Shown: piece by piece, positions 17,005 through 25,905 of the stretch
Position numbering within the stretch: the stretch's first letter is position 1
Layout of the letters: the number at the start of each line of letters is the position of its first letter
Source of the DNA: Streptomyces xylophagus
Lineage (GTDB): Bacteria; Actinomycetota; Actinomycetes; Streptomycetales; Streptomycetaceae
Assembly: GCF_000716435.1 (NCBI RefSeq)
Contig: NZ_JNWO01000033.1
Span: forward strand, 19,912-83,911
Direction of reading: 5' to 3'
Length of the DNA stretch: 64,000 bases
Program-made: the position numbers and the translations under genes
Notes under the pieces: model-generated
Database searches by the model: none
What the model was told of the DNA's origin: nothing
Seen by the model: only the letters and a program-made list of their open reading frames with translations

Positions 17005-18015
17005 GTGACCTTGATACGACCGACTGTCGAAGCGGCCGACACCGGCGGCTCCGGGCGGCGCCCCGGTACGCGCCGGGCCGTCGCCGTACTGGCCCTGGTG
17101 CTGCTCGCCGCGTTGATCCCGCTGCTCGGCCCGTCCGCCGCGCTGCACGGCACCGGGGAGGCCGCCGCGCCCGGTGTCGGCGGCATCGCGCTGCTGCGGG
17201 CGGTGCTGTTCGGGGCGCTGTGCGTCCCCTTGGGCGAGCTGTTCGTGAACCGGCTGGCGCGTACCGTGCCCGGCGCTCCCCCGAACGGCCCTCGCAGCTG
17301 GGCCCCGTACGCGGCCGGGGCCGGTTTCGTCGCCGCGCTGGGGCTCGCGTCGGTCGTGGCGACGGGCAACCTGGTGCCGAGCGGCCTCGCCCAGATCGAC
17401 GTCGGGGGCCTCTACCAGTCCCGTGACGGCAAGCTGGCGCTCCTGGAGGTCAACGCGTTCGCCGTGGCGGCCCTGTGCGCCCGCTCGCGCCGGCCCGGCC
17501 TCCAGGTGTGGCCGCTTGCCGCCGTGGTAGTCGCGGAGGCGCTGCGCGCGCACCCGGCAGGCGAACACAGCCCATTGGTCGGCTCCGAGTTGACCCTGGT
17601 GCACCTCACCTGTGCCGCACTGTGGGTAGGCGGTCTGCTGCATGTGCTGCGGACTTTGCGGGAGTGGCGGGGTACCGAGGCGGGGGCCGCGCTGTTGGGG
17701 CTCTACGCGCGCGTGGCCGCCGTACTGCTCGCCGCGATCACCGCCACGGGAGTGTGGAGTTCGCTGCGCCGGATGCCGGTCGGCACGATCCTGGACCAGC
17801 TGACGACGACGGCGTACGGGCGCACCCTGCTCGCCAAGGTGATCCTCGTCGCCACCGTCGCCGTCCTCGCGCTGTGGTCGCGGTACCGGCTGCGGCGGGC
17901 CGCCGATCCGCTGACCGCCTGTTCACCCGCGCGGGCGGAGGTCGTCGCCCTGGGGGTGGTGGTCATGGTCTCCGGACTGTTGACGGCGTTGCCGGTGCCG
18001 ATCCGCTGGCATTGA
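17005..18015 (+). CDS. CopD family membrane protein
   Basis: A 336-residue membrane protein with about eight transmembrane helices. The second half carries the copper-resistance D pattern (LVHLTCAALWVGGLLHVL around residue 200, then LLAKVILVATVAVLALWSRYRL). CopD proteins are inner-membrane partners in copper uptake; no copC gene is adjacent here, so the role is open. The start is uncertain: GTG at 17005 gives a plausible cytoplasmic N-terminus, TTG at 17011 and an ATG at 16930 are alternatives, none with a good ribosome site. Confidence 0.75.
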   Translation: MTLIRPTVEAADTGGSGRRPGTRRAVAVLALVLLAALIPLLGPSAALHGTGEAAAPGVGGIALLRAVLFGALCVPLGELFVNRLARTVPGAPPNGPRSWAPYAAGAGFVAALGLASVVATGNLVPSGLAQIDVGGLYQSRDGKLALLEVNAFAVAALCARSRRPGLQVWPLAAVVVAEALRAHPAGEHSPLVGSELTLVHLTCAALWVGGLLHVLRTLREWRGTEAGAALLGLYARVAAVLLAAITATGVWSSLRRMPVGTILDQLTTTAYGRTLLAKVILVATVAVLALWSRYRLRRAADPLTACSPARAEVVALGVVVMVSGLLTALPVPIRWH

Positions 18016-18060
18016 TCGACCAGACGATCACCTTGTTCGTCAATGATCGTCAATGGTTGA

Positions 18061-19107
18061 TCAACTGTTGGTGACCATGACCTTCAAGGCCGTGCGCTCG
18101 TCCATCGCCTTGTAGCCGTCGGGTACGCCCTCCAGGTCGACCGTGAGGTCGAAGACGGGCGAGGGGTCGATGGATCCGTCCAGGATGTCGGGCAGCAGTT
18201 CCGGGATGTACGTGCGGACCGGTGCGACTCCGCCGCGCAGCGCGATGTTCCGGTCGAACATGACCCCGAGGTCGAGACCGGTGCCGCTGCCGTGCGGCAC
18301 GCCGACGAAGCCGATCGCGCCGCCGTCGCGCGTGATGCCGACGGCCGTGCGCATGGACTGCTCGGTGCCGACGGCCTCCACGACGGCGTGCGCGCCCTGG
18401 CCGCGAGTGAGTTCACGGACCGCCTCGACGGCGGCCTCGCCGCGTGCGGCGACGACGTCGGTGGCGCCGAAGCGGCGGGCGATGTCGGTGCGGGTCTCGT
18501 GGCGGCCGAGCGCGATGATCCGCTCGGCGCCCAGGCGCTTGGCGGCGAGCACGGCGCACAGGCCGACCGCTCCGTCGCCCACGACGGCGACGGTGGCGCC
18601 CTTGCGGACCCCCGCGCCGAGGGCCGCGTGGTGGCCGGTGCCCAGGACGTCCGACAGGGTCAGCAGCGCGGACAGCAGGTGGTCGTCGGAGGCCGCGTCC
18701 TTCGGCAGCCGTACGAGGGTGCCGTCGGCGAAGGGCACGCGTACCGCCTCGCCCTGGCCGCCGTCGTAGCCCACGGCGCCCCAGAAGCCGCCGTGCACGC
18801 AGGAGGTGGTGAGGCCCTCGCGGCAGTAGTCGCAGACGCCGTCGGACCACACGAAGGGCGCGACCACGAGGTCGCCGGCCTTGACGCCGCTCACCTCGGA
18901 GCCCGTCTCCTCCACGATCCCGAGGAACTCGTGCCCGATCCGCTGCCCCGGCTGCCGGGCCGACTCGCCTCGGTACGCCCACAGGTCGCTGCCGCAGATG
19001 CAGGCGCGCAGCACCCGGACCACGGCGTCGGTGGGCAACTGCACCAAGGGCTCGGGCACGTCCTCCACGCGCATGTCGAACGGGGCGTGGATGGTGGTGG
19101 CGCGCAT
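18061..19107 (-). CDS. Zinc-dependent alcohol dehydrogenase family protein
   Basis: A 348-residue medium-chain dehydrogenase. Catalytic zinc ligands are in ACICGSDLWAYRG and GHEFLG; the nucleotide-binding motif is VVGDGAVGLCAVLAAKRLG near residue 175. In the structural-zinc loop I see three Cys (CDYCREGLTTSC) instead of the usual four, so that site may be altered or empty. The substrate is unknown; related Streptomyces enzymes are annotated as formaldehyde or general alcohol dehydrogenases. Last gene of a long minus-strand run. Convergent with copD. Confidence 0.85.
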   Translation of the reverse strand: MRATTIHAPFDMRVEDVPEPLVQLPTDAVVRVLRACICGSDLWAYRGESARQPGQRIGHEFLGIVEETGSEVSGVKAGDLVVAPFVWSDGVCDYCREGLTTSCVHGGFWGAVGYDGGQGEAVRVPFADGTLVRLPKDAASDDHLLSALLTLSDVLGTGHHAALGAGVRKGATVAVVGDGAVGLCAVLAAKRLGAERIIALGRHETRTDIARRFGATDVVAARGEAAVEAVRELTRGQGAHAVVEAVGTEQSMRTAVGITRDGGAIGFVGVPHGSGTGLDLGVMFDRNIALRGGVAPVRTYIPELLPDILDGSIDPSPVFDLTVDLEGVPDGYKAMDERTALKVMVTNS

Positions 19108-19149
19108 GGCGAGGATCCTTCTCGTCTCTGGTGTGCTGGTGCGGTGCGC

Positions 19150-19815
19150 TCAGGGGGTGGTCGAGCGCACTTCACGGTACGCCGCCGCCGGTGCGGGCCG
19201 CGCATCGAGGGCGCCCCGGACCAGCAGGAACTGTGCCGCCGCATAGGTCAGCATGATCCAGAAGTCCGGCCCGGGCAGCTGCGGCCAGTCGGCGACGCCG
19301 GTCGCGATGAGGGTGTCGGAGAGCATGAAGAGCGCCCCGCCGAGCCCGGCGACCGGGCCGATCCTGGTGGTCGCGGTGTACGCCATGGCGGTCAGGAGGG
19401 TGCTGTAGCCGGCGACGGGGACACGGAGGCCGGCCGGCAGGCCGGGCCACAGCAGGACGACCAGGGTGACGAGGGCGACGGCGTAGCCGACGGCGAGCAG
19501 AGCCGCACGCGCGCGTGGCGGGCCGTGGCGCCGGAACAGGACGAGGTAGCAGACGTGACCGGCGGCGAAGGAGGCCATCCCGGCCATGAAGGCGGGGTCT
19601 GTGTCGGAGAGAAGCAGGACGTCGCCGCCCCAGCCGCACAGCAGGGCGGCGACCAGGAGCCGAGGGCCGCCCGCGCGGGCGGCGAACGCTGCGAGCAGCG
19701 GCATGAGCAGCGGCTTGGTGACCAGATGGCCGGCGCGGAAGCCCACGACGAGGGAGACGAGGTCGAGGACTGTTGCGAGGACGAAGGCACCCAGCAGCGC
19801 CCGGGACGCTCTCAC
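19150..19815 (-). CDS. Lysoplasmalogenase (YhhN family)
   Basis: A 221-residue integral membrane protein with about eight helices matching the YhhN/TMEM86 family, whose members cleave the vinyl-ether bond of lysoplasmalogens. Family-typical polar residues occur in GWGGDVLLLSD and GALFMLSDTLIA. The GTG at 19815 overlaps the stop of the sterol-desaturase-like gene (GTGA), so the two are translated together, suggesting a shared membrane-lipid role. Bacterial activity is inferred from the family. Confidence 0.82.
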   Translation of the reverse strand: MRASRALLGAFVLATVLDLVSLVVGFRAGHLVTKPLLMPLLAAFAARAGGPRLLVAALLCGWGGDVLLLSDTDPAFMAGMASFAAGHVCYLVLFRRHGPPRARAALLAVGYAVALVTLVVLLWPGLPAGLRVPVAGYSTLLTAMAYTATTRIGPVAGLGGALFMLSDTLIATGVADWPQLPGPDFWIMLTYAAAQFLLVRGALDARPAPAAAYREVRSTTP

Positions 19816-20678
19816 GCGGCCACGGACTCCTCGGTCTGTTCCACCGCTGCCACCGGCGTCCAGCCCGGTCCCCGGAACACCCGCCCCGCGCGTTCGCGCC
19901 AACTGGTCGCCGCCTTCAGGTCCTTGGCGATGGCGACGTACTCATGGGTGGCGACCTTGATCGGGTTGAATGTGTTGATGTTCTTGGTCAACCCATAGAC
20001 CGGCCGCTCAACTTCCGGGACGAACGACCCGAAGAGCCGGTCCCAGATGATGAGGATGCCGCCGAAGTTGCGGTCCAGATAGCCGCCCTGGGAAGCGTGG
20101 TGCACCCGGTGGTGGGACGGCGTATTGAAGACGAACTCAAACCAGCGGGGCAACTTGTCGATCCGCTCGGTGTGGATCCAGAACTGGTAGACGAGGTTCA
20201 CCGAGGAGCAGAACGCCAGCGCGGCGGGATGCACGCCCAGGGCGACGAGCGGGACGTAGAAAGGCCACACCGTGAGGGTCGTCCAAGGCTGGCGCAGGGC
20301 CGTGGTGAGGTTGAACCTGCGGCTGGAGTGGTGGACCACGTGGCAGGCCCACAGGATGCGGATGACGTGGTGGCCGCGGTGGGACCAGTAGTAGAAGAAG
20401 TCCTGCCCGAGCAGCATCAGCGGGATCGTCCACCACAGGACGGGCACGCGCAGCGGCGTGAGTTCGTAGATCGCCGTGTAGACCGCGACGATCGGGATCT
20501 TCCAGAGGAAGTCGAAGACGAGGCTCCCGAGTCCCATGCCGACGCTCGTGGCGGCGTCCTTCGCCCCGTAACCCGCCGCGTCCTCGTCCGGGTGGACGCG
20601 CACGCTGATCATCTCGATCACGGTGAGCAGCACGAAGGCGGGTATCGACCAGAGCACGGCATCGGGCAGGTTCGGCAT
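19812..20678 (-). CDS. Sterol desaturase / fatty acid hydroxylase superfamily protein
   Basis: A 288-residue membrane protein with the three histidine clusters of non-heme di-iron hydroxylases: SHRGHH, HVVHHSS and HHRVHH, plus a final THEY. These bind the iron pair that activates O2 for hydroxylation or desaturation of a lipid. The start is uncertain: ATG at 20678 gives MPNLPDAVLWSIPAF, which fits the family; an upstream GTG at 20708 adds ten residues. Neither has a clear ribosome site. It overlaps the lysoplasmalogenase gene, so both may act on ether or hydroxy lipids. Confidence 0.85.
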   Translation of the reverse strand: MPNLPDAVLWSIPAFVLLTVIEMISVRVHPDEDAAGYGAKDAATSVGMGLGSLVFDFLWKIPIVAVYTAIYELTPLRVPVLWWTIPLMLLGQDFFYYWSHRGHHVIRILWACHVVHHSSRRFNLTTALRQPWTTLTVWPFYVPLVALGVHPAALAFCSSVNLVYQFWIHTERIDKLPRWFEFVFNTPSHHRVHHASQGGYLDRNFGGILIIWDRLFGSFVPEVERPVYGLTKNINTFNPIKVATHEYVAIAKDLKAATSWRERAGRVFRGPGWTPVAAVEQTEESVAA

Positions 20679-20756
20679 GGGTGAACCGTAGGACCGCAAA
20701 TCGGCCACGACTAGACGTTGTTACCCACAAGTATTACCGGGGGTATGCGCTTGCTT

Positions 20757-20775
20757 GTTGGCGATCTCCGCCAAC
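20757..20775 (-). terminator. Short hairpin after the VIT1-family gene
   Basis: GTTGGCG-ATCTC-CGCCAAC is a perfect 7-bp hairpin 3 nt beyond the stop of the VIT1-type gene. It is followed on the minus strand by A/T-rich sequence holding the likely promoter of the desaturase-like gene. Confidence 0.45.
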
Positions 20776-20778
20776 CGG

Positions 20779-21498
20779 TCACACGCCGGCTGCCCCCAAG
20801 AGCGTTCCCGCCGCGTAGGTCACCGCCATCGCCAGCACGCCTCCGGCCACGTTCCGCACGATCGCCGGCTTCGGACCGGCCGCGCCGAGCCGTGCGCTGG
20901 CCCAGCCGGTGAGGACGAGGGCGGCCAGGGACGAGACCACGGTGACGCCGAGGCGCCAGTCGGCCGGGGGCAGGACGATCGCCAGCAGGGGCAGCAGGGC
21001 GCCGACCGTGAAGGACAGGAAGCTCGCCCAGGCCGCGTGCCAGGGGTTGGTGAGGTCGTCGGGGTCGATGCCGAGCTCCACGCTCGCGTGGGCGCGCAGG
21101 GCATCCCGTTGCGTCAGCTGGACCGCTGCCTCCCTGGCCACGTCACGGGTGAGGCCGCGGTCCTGGAGGAGTTCGGTCAACTCCTCCAGTTCGGCCTCCG
21201 GTTGCTCCTTCAGCTCGCGCTTCTCGAGGGCCAGGGCGGCCTTCTCCGAGTCGCGCTGGGTGGAGACGGACACGTACTCCCCCGCCGCCATCGACATGGA
21301 ACCGGCGAGGAGACCCGCGAGACCGGCCGTCAGCAGCGCCGAGCGGTCGGACGTGGCACCGGCCACGCCGACGACGAGACCGGCGGTCGACAGGATGCCG
21401 TCGTTGGCCCCGAGGACCGCGGCCCGCAGCCAGTTCAGGCGGGAGCCGAGGCTGCCGTTGTGGGCCTCGGAGTGGGACGCTCCGTTGGTTTCAGTCAC
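20779..21498 (-). CDS. VIT1/CCC1 transporter family protein
   Basis: A 239-residue membrane protein of the vacuolar iron transporter family. The N-terminal helix bears RAAVLGANDGILSTAGLVVG and the metal-binding region between helices 2 and 3 is helical and Glu-rich (about residues 75-130, with EKRELKEQPEAELEELTELL). Members export or store Fe2+/Mn2+. The GTG at 21498 follows CCTCCGGAG. It starts 25 nt after the amidohydrolase operon and may be its last member by read-through. Confidence 0.88.
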   Translation of the reverse strand: MTETNGASHSEAHNGSLGSRLNWLRAAVLGANDGILSTAGLVVGVAGATSDRSALLTAGLAGLLAGSMSMAAGEYVSVSTQRDSEKAALALEKRELKEQPEAELEELTELLQDRGLTRDVAREAAVQLTQRDALRAHASVELGIDPDDLTNPWHAAWASFLSFTVGALLPLLAIVLPPADWRLGVTVVSSLAALVLTGWASARLGAAGPKPAIVRNVAGGVLAMAVTYAAGTLLGAAGV

Positions 21499-21522
21499 CT
21501 CCGGAGGATTCCACCCCCGGTG

Positions 21523-22761
21523 TCACCACACGCGTACCGACGCTCCCCGCGCGAACACCGGGCTCGTGGCGTCCGCCGGCGGTTCGGCGAGCACCTCCGC
21601 GATCTCGCTCACCGTAGGACCGACCTTCGCCGCGATCGGGTCCAGGACGTCGAGGTCGAAGCCGTACACGCGGGCCGCGTTGCCGCCGATCATCGCCGCG
21701 ACCTCGTCGCGCGGCACGCGCGCGTAGGCGAAGCGCAGGCCCTCCCTGGAGTACGGGTACGTACCCTCGTCGTGCGGGTAGTCACTCCCCCACATGATCT
21801 TCTCGATGCCGATGCGGTCACGCAGGGGCACCTCATGGGGGCGCATGAAACTGGCGCCTACGAAGCAGTTGTCGCGCCATACCTCCGAGGGACCCTTGCC
21901 CATCGAAGTGGCGAGCCCCGCGCCGAACTTGGACTCCGCGGTCGATGCCCTCGACGCCTTCGCCGCCGAGGCGACCAGGCGCCCGTGGTAGTAGTCCAGC
22001 ATGTCGAGCACCCCGGGTATCCAGCCGGAGCCCTGCTCGGTCAGCACCAGCTTCAGATCCGGGTGCCGGCGGAAGGCGCCGCCGAAGATCAGGTGCCACA
22101 GGGCGCGGTGCGAGAACCAGGTCGTCTCCACCATGTAGACCGCGCGGGCGGCCGGTTCGTCGCCCAGGGGCGGGGACGCCGAGCCCGCGTGGTGGTTGAC
22201 GGGGACGCCGAGTTCCGCGCACACGGCCCAGATGGGGTCGTACGTCGACGAGTACAGCTCGGGCAGTCCCGAGCCGGGTGGAGTGCCGGGCAGCAGCAGG
22301 CCGCCCCTGAGGCCCGCCGCGACGGCCCACCGGATCTCCTGGACGGCCTCCTGGACGTCGTTGAGGAGGATCTGGAAGACACCCGCCCGTCGGCCCGGCG
22401 CAGCCCCGCAGAAATCCGCCAGCCAGCGGTTGTGGGCGCGCAGGCCGGCCCAGCGCCGCTCGAACTCCTCGGGCGCCGGCGCGGGAGCCATGAGGGAGCC
22501 GGACGGGAAGAACGGCGGGATGGTGTTCGGGAAGACGACCTCCGCGACAATCCCGTCCTGCTCCAGCTCGGCGATCCGCCGCGCGGAGTTCCAGTTCCTG
22601 TCGGCCGTGTCGGCGACCAGGTCCTCGTACGGGTTGACGTACGTGGCCGCCCACGCGTCGAACTCGTCGTGGTACCGCTTCTCCAAGTAGGGCCTGTAGT
22701 CGAGGAGATCGGCGCCCGCGTGGCAGTCCGCCGAAATCACCGTGTACCGGTCGTCGCTCAT
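21523..22761 (-). CDS. Amidohydrolase family protein (second of pair)
   Basis: A 412-residue TIM-barrel amidohydrolase of the amidohydrolase-2/ACMSD group, which includes decarboxylases and hydrolases of aromatic or dicarbonyl acids. Visible metal-site features are SADCHAG near the N-terminus, NHHAG mid-protein and WGSDYPHDEG towards the C-terminus. The ATG at 22761 overlaps the stop of the upstream amidohydrolase by 4 nt. It shares domain order and several blocks with that neighbour (YRPYLxxR, HNRWLADF, DLKLVLTE), so the two arose by duplication. Reaction unknown. Confidence 0.85.
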   Translation of the reverse strand: MSDDRYTVISADCHAGADLLDYRPYLEKRYHDEFDAWAATYVNPYEDLVADTADRNWNSARRIAELEQDGIVAEVVFPNTIPPFFPSGSLMAPAPAPEEFERRWAGLRAHNRWLADFCGAAPGRRAGVFQILLNDVQEAVQEIRWAVAAGLRGGLLLPGTPPGSGLPELYSSTYDPIWAVCAELGVPVNHHAGSASPPLGDEPAARAVYMVETTWFSHRALWHLIFGGAFRRHPDLKLVLTEQGSGWIPGVLDMLDYYHGRLVASAAKASRASTAESKFGAGLATSMGKGPSEVWRDNCFVGASFMRPHEVPLRDRIGIEKIMWGSDYPHDEGTYPYSREGLRFAYARVPRDEVAAMIGGNAARVYGFDLDVLDPIAAKVGPTVSEIAEVLAEPPADATSPVFARGASVRVW

Positions 22762-24041
22762 GGCGTCATCCCCAGCACCGGGAAGTCGTGGTCGGTCAGC
22801 CAGTGCCGGCCCACCTCGCGCGAACGTGCCCAGGACGCCGTCACGGCCGCCTGGTCGTCCTGCTGGCCGAGTTCGGCGGGGGTGGGGCCGATCCGGCGGG
22901 CCAGCGGCTCCAGCGCCGCCGTGTCGAAGCCGAAGGCGTCCGCCGCGGCCAGGCCCAGCATGCGGCGGGTCTCGTCGACCGGGATGTCGTGGAAGGTGCG
23001 GCGCAGCCACGCGCGCGTGTCGGGCCAGGTGCCCTCGGGGTGCGGGAAGTCGCTGCCCCAGAGGATGTTGTCGACGCCGATCTCGTAACGCTGGGCCAGT
23101 TCGCGGCGCTTGGTGTTGGTGGCGCAGATGAAGACCTGTCGGTCGAGGTACTCGCTCGGCGGCCGTTTCAGCTCCGCGAAGGGCGAGAGCTTCTTGCCGC
23201 CGTGGGCACCCAGGTAGAGGCGGTCCATGAACCACAGTTGGTTCGGCAGCCACCAGCAACCCGACTCCGCGACACCGAACTTGAGGCCGGGGTGGCGTTC
23301 GAAGACCCCGGACCAGAGCAGGAACCACAGCGGCCGGGCGGGCCACCAGGTCACCTCGCTGACGTAGATGCCCAGATGGTCGCCGTACTCGTGGCGGGGC
23401 GCGGCCCCGGAGTGGGTCAGTACGGGCATCGAGCACTCGGCGGCTGCCGCCCACACGGGGTCGTAACGGCGGTCGTGGTAGGGCTCCTTGTCGACCCACA
23501 TGGAGGGGATCATCAGGGCGCCGAGGCCGGACTCCTTGGCTCGGTGGATCTCCGCGACTACCTTCTCCGTGGGGGCCGTCACCGGCAACAGGGCGACCCC
23601 GCAGTGCCGTTCGGGGTTCTCGGAGACGAAGTCGGCGAGCCAACGGTTGTGGGCCTGCGCGCCCGCCATGCCCAACCCGGGGTCCTGGTCCCCGGAGAGG
23701 CCGAGACCGACCCCGAAGGGCGCGGCGGTCTGGCTGTCCACGGCGTCGGCGTCCGGGAAGACCACCTCGGCGGCCACCCCGTCCCCGTCCAGCTCCTTGA
23801 GGCGCTGCGCGGTGTCCCAACCCCCGCGCAGGCCTTCCTCGTTGTCCTGGAACCACTTGGTCGCGAACGCCTCGTTGCGGATGCCGAGCCGGGTCATCTC
23901 CTCGCGGCGGCGGTCGCGTCCGGCGAGGAACTCGTCGAAGTCCCGGTGGAACCGGGCGTCCAGATAGGGCCGGTACTCCTCGGTGGGCAGCCCGGCGTGG
24001 CAGTCGGAGGAGATGATCAGGTACGGCTCCTGGTCGGTCAC
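22758..24041 (-). CDS. Amidohydrolase family protein (first of pair)
   Basis: A 427-residue paralogue of the next gene. SSDCHAGLPTEEYRPYLDAR opens the barrel, LTHSGAAP and LWGSDFPHPEG supply further metal-site positions. Its role is probably hydrolysis or non-oxidative decarboxylation of a catabolic intermediate, in the same pathway as its neighbours. Start GTG at 24041 with GAGGGGG upstream; the upstream SDR gene ends 10 nt away. Third gene of a coupled four-gene operon. Confidence 0.85.
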   Translation of the reverse strand: MTDQEPYLIISSDCHAGLPTEEYRPYLDARFHRDFDEFLAGRDRRREEMTRLGIRNEAFATKWFQDNEEGLRGGWDTAQRLKELDGDGVAAEVVFPDADAVDSQTAAPFGVGLGLSGDQDPGLGMAGAQAHNRWLADFVSENPERHCGVALLPVTAPTEKVVAEIHRAKESGLGALMIPSMWVDKEPYHDRRYDPVWAAAAECSMPVLTHSGAAPRHEYGDHLGIYVSEVTWWPARPLWFLLWSGVFERHPGLKFGVAESGCWWLPNQLWFMDRLYLGAHGGKKLSPFAELKRPPSEYLDRQVFICATNTKRRELAQRYEIGVDNILWGSDFPHPEGTWPDTRAWLRRTFHDIPVDETRRMLGLAAADAFGFDTAALEPLARRIGPTPAELGQQDDQAAVTASWARSREVGRHWLTDHDFPVLGMTP

Positions 24042-24051
24042 AACAGCCCCC

Positions 24052-24936
24052 TCAGTCCAGGATGAAGCTCTCTAGGTACGACGGGTTCGCCCGGTCGAGC
24101 ATCGAGGCCGCCCGGGCCCTGATCTGGGCGTCACTGTGCTCGCTCTCGGGCAGCAGCCAGAAGCGGTCCGCGCGGATGCCGTCCACGACAAGATCGGCGA
24201 CCTCCTCGACGGGCGTGAAGGCGACCTCCTTGCCCGCCTCCTTCATCGCGGTCTCCCACTGGTCGAGGCTGCGGTAAGGGGTCCTGCGGGGGCGCTCCTT
24301 GGCATACCGGTCGGGCCGGTTGCGGTGCGACTCCCACAGGCCCGTGCGCAGCATGTGCGGCCCCGGGAAGAGCACCGAGGCGCCCACGCGCGCGTGCTCG
24401 GCGCGCAGATGCGCGTACAGGGACTCGGTCATCGTCACGACGGCCGCCTTGGTGACGGCGTACACGGAGGCGGTGGGCAGCGGGGCGATACCGCCGTCCC
24501 CGGAAGACGTGTTGACGACATGACCGGGTTGATTCGACTTGATCATCCTCGGCACGAACGCCTGGATGCCATGGAAGACGCCCCACACGTTGACGGCGAA
24601 CGCCCACTGCCAGTCGTTCGGTTCGTGCTCCCACATCCGGCCCTCGGCGCCCGAGCCGACGCCCGCGTTGTTGCACAGGACATGGACGGCGCCGTACGTG
24701 TCGTACGCCGACTCGGCGAGATCCAGCACCTGTTGACGTATCCCGACGTCGACCACGCGTGCGTGCACGTCGGCACCGTCGGCGCGCAGATCGGCGGCGG
24801 CCTTGTCGAGGGCGCCCTGTTCGACGTCGGCGAGCACCACCTTGAGCCCGTCGGCCGCGAACCGCCGCGCCATCGCGAGCCCGATCCCGCTCGCGGCCCC
24901 GGTGACGACGGCGACCTGACCCTCCCTCAGCTCCAT
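24052..24936 (-). CDS. SDR family NAD(P)-dependent oxidoreductase
   Basis: A 294-residue classical short-chain dehydrogenase: TGAASGIG at residues 14-21, CNNAGVG near 88-94, a Ser in NTSSGDGG and the Tyr/Lys pair in YAVTKAAVV. The length and C-terminal extension (residues 245-294) set it apart from FabG. Its ATG shares one base with the stop of the acetoacetate-decarboxylase-like gene (TGATG), so expression is coupled. The substrate is presumably a hydroxy or keto intermediate of the operon's pathway. Confidence 0.9.
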   Translation of the reverse strand: MELREGQVAVVTGAASGIGLAMARRFAADGLKVVLADVEQGALDKAAADLRADGADVHARVVDVGIRQQVLDLAESAYDTYGAVHVLCNNAGVGSGAEGRMWEHEPNDWQWAFAVNVWGVFHGIQAFVPRMIKSNQPGHVVNTSSGDGGIAPLPTASVYAVTKAAVVTMTESLYAHLRAEHARVGASVLFPGPHMLRTGLWESHRNRPDRYAKERPRRTPYRSLDQWETAMKEAGKEVAFTPVEEVADLVVDGIRADRFWLLPESEHSDAQIRARAASMLDRANPSYLESFILD

Positions 24937-25733
24937 CAGACGCTCCCTTCAGGCGGTCCGTCGTGGATCTGCTGCGGGTCGTCGTAGCGCTGGTGGATGT
25001 ACGGCAACAGGGCGCGCGCGTCGACCCGTTCGACGACCTTGCCGCGCTGGTCGCTGGTCTTCTCGCCGATGGTGATGTCGACGAGGGTGCGTACGGGGAG
25101 GTCGGCGACCGGGTCGTACATGGACTCGCGCAGGACGACGTCTCCGGTGACGCGTTCGAGGCGGCGGACCTTCTCGTTGCGCAGGCAGTGCACGAGCACG
25201 GGGTCGGCGTCGAAGCCCGAACCGTCCACCGCGGGAAGGAACTTGAAGTAGAAGTCGGTCTTCTGCGTCGGCCCGGGGAGGGGCAGCTCCTCGCTGACCG
25301 CGCCCCGCACCTCGACGAAGGCGATGCCGTGCCGGGCCAGGGACGCGTGCACGACGAGGCCCACGCGTTCGACGGTGACCTCACCGAGTTTCTTGGGTTC
25401 GCCGAAGACCTCACGGCCACCGGTGAGGGCCCGCTCGTGGGTCATCGGCATCACCAGCGGATACCAGCCCTCGACGCCCTCGTGCGCTGCCGCGACCGCG
25501 AACGAGCCCGCGCCCAGGGGATATCCGGTCAGTTCGACCTTGCTGATGTTCACCCGGACCAGGGGCCGCCCGGTGGGCTTGAGGGGCGGCGGCAGGACCG
25601 CCGCGACCGCGTCCGGGTCGCTCTCCCAGACGGCCACCACACCGGTGGACCAGATGTCGGGGAGCTTGGAGCTCGCTGTGCGTGCGGCGACGATCTCCGC
25701 CTCGGTCCGTGCGCCGTACCGTACGCGTGCCAT
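24936..25733 (-). CDS. Acetoacetate decarboxylase family protein
   Basis: A 265-residue protein with the acetoacetate decarboxylase fold. The segment GGREVFGEPKKLGEV matches the region holding the Schiff-base Lys pair in the clostridial enzyme. Family members in actinobacteria include decarboxylases and also aldolase-dehydratases that act on pathway keto acids, so the exact reaction is open. Start ATG at 25733 has AAGGGCGG about 9 nt upstream. It heads the four-gene operon with the SDR and two amidohydrolases. Confidence 0.85.
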   Translation of the reverse strand: MARVRYGARTEAEIVAARTASSKLPDIWSTGVVAVWESDPDAVAAVLPPPLKPTGRPLVRVNISKVELTGYPLGAGSFAVAAAHEGVEGWYPLVMPMTHERALTGGREVFGEPKKLGEVTVERVGLVVHASLARHGIAFVEVRGAVSEELPLPGPTQKTDFYFKFLPAVDGSGFDADPVLVHCLRNEKVRRLERVTGDVVLRESMYDPVADLPVRTLVDITIGEKTSDQRGKVVERVDARALLPYIHQRYDDPQQIHDGPPEGSV

Positions 25734-25874
25734 ACGCCGTACCGCCCTTCGTAGGCCGTCATCCGTCAGGCGGGCAGCACGCTTGCACCGGGCGGGCAAA
25801 AGGTCCATAGCCACGCGCGCGTGCGTTCGGCGGACCCGAACGGGCGGCCGGGACAAGGCACCTGAGGGACGGGG

Positions 25875-25897
25875 CTGTCAGTGACGGCCCGTATCCT
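25875..25897 (+). promoter_or_regulatory. RecA-NDp (PafBC-type) DNA-damage promoter for the exonuclease gene
   Basis: CTGTCAGTG (25875-25883), 8 nt, then TATCCT (25892-25897) fits the mycobacterial RecA-NDp consensus TTGTCRGTG-N8-TANNNT except for the first base. The transcript would start about 6-8 nt after the hexamer, at or near the ATG at 25906, giving a leaderless mRNA. That explains the missing ribosome site. PafBC drives LexA-independent DNA-damage genes at such promoters. Confidence 0.65.
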
Positions 25898-25905
25898 CAG
25901 TGACC

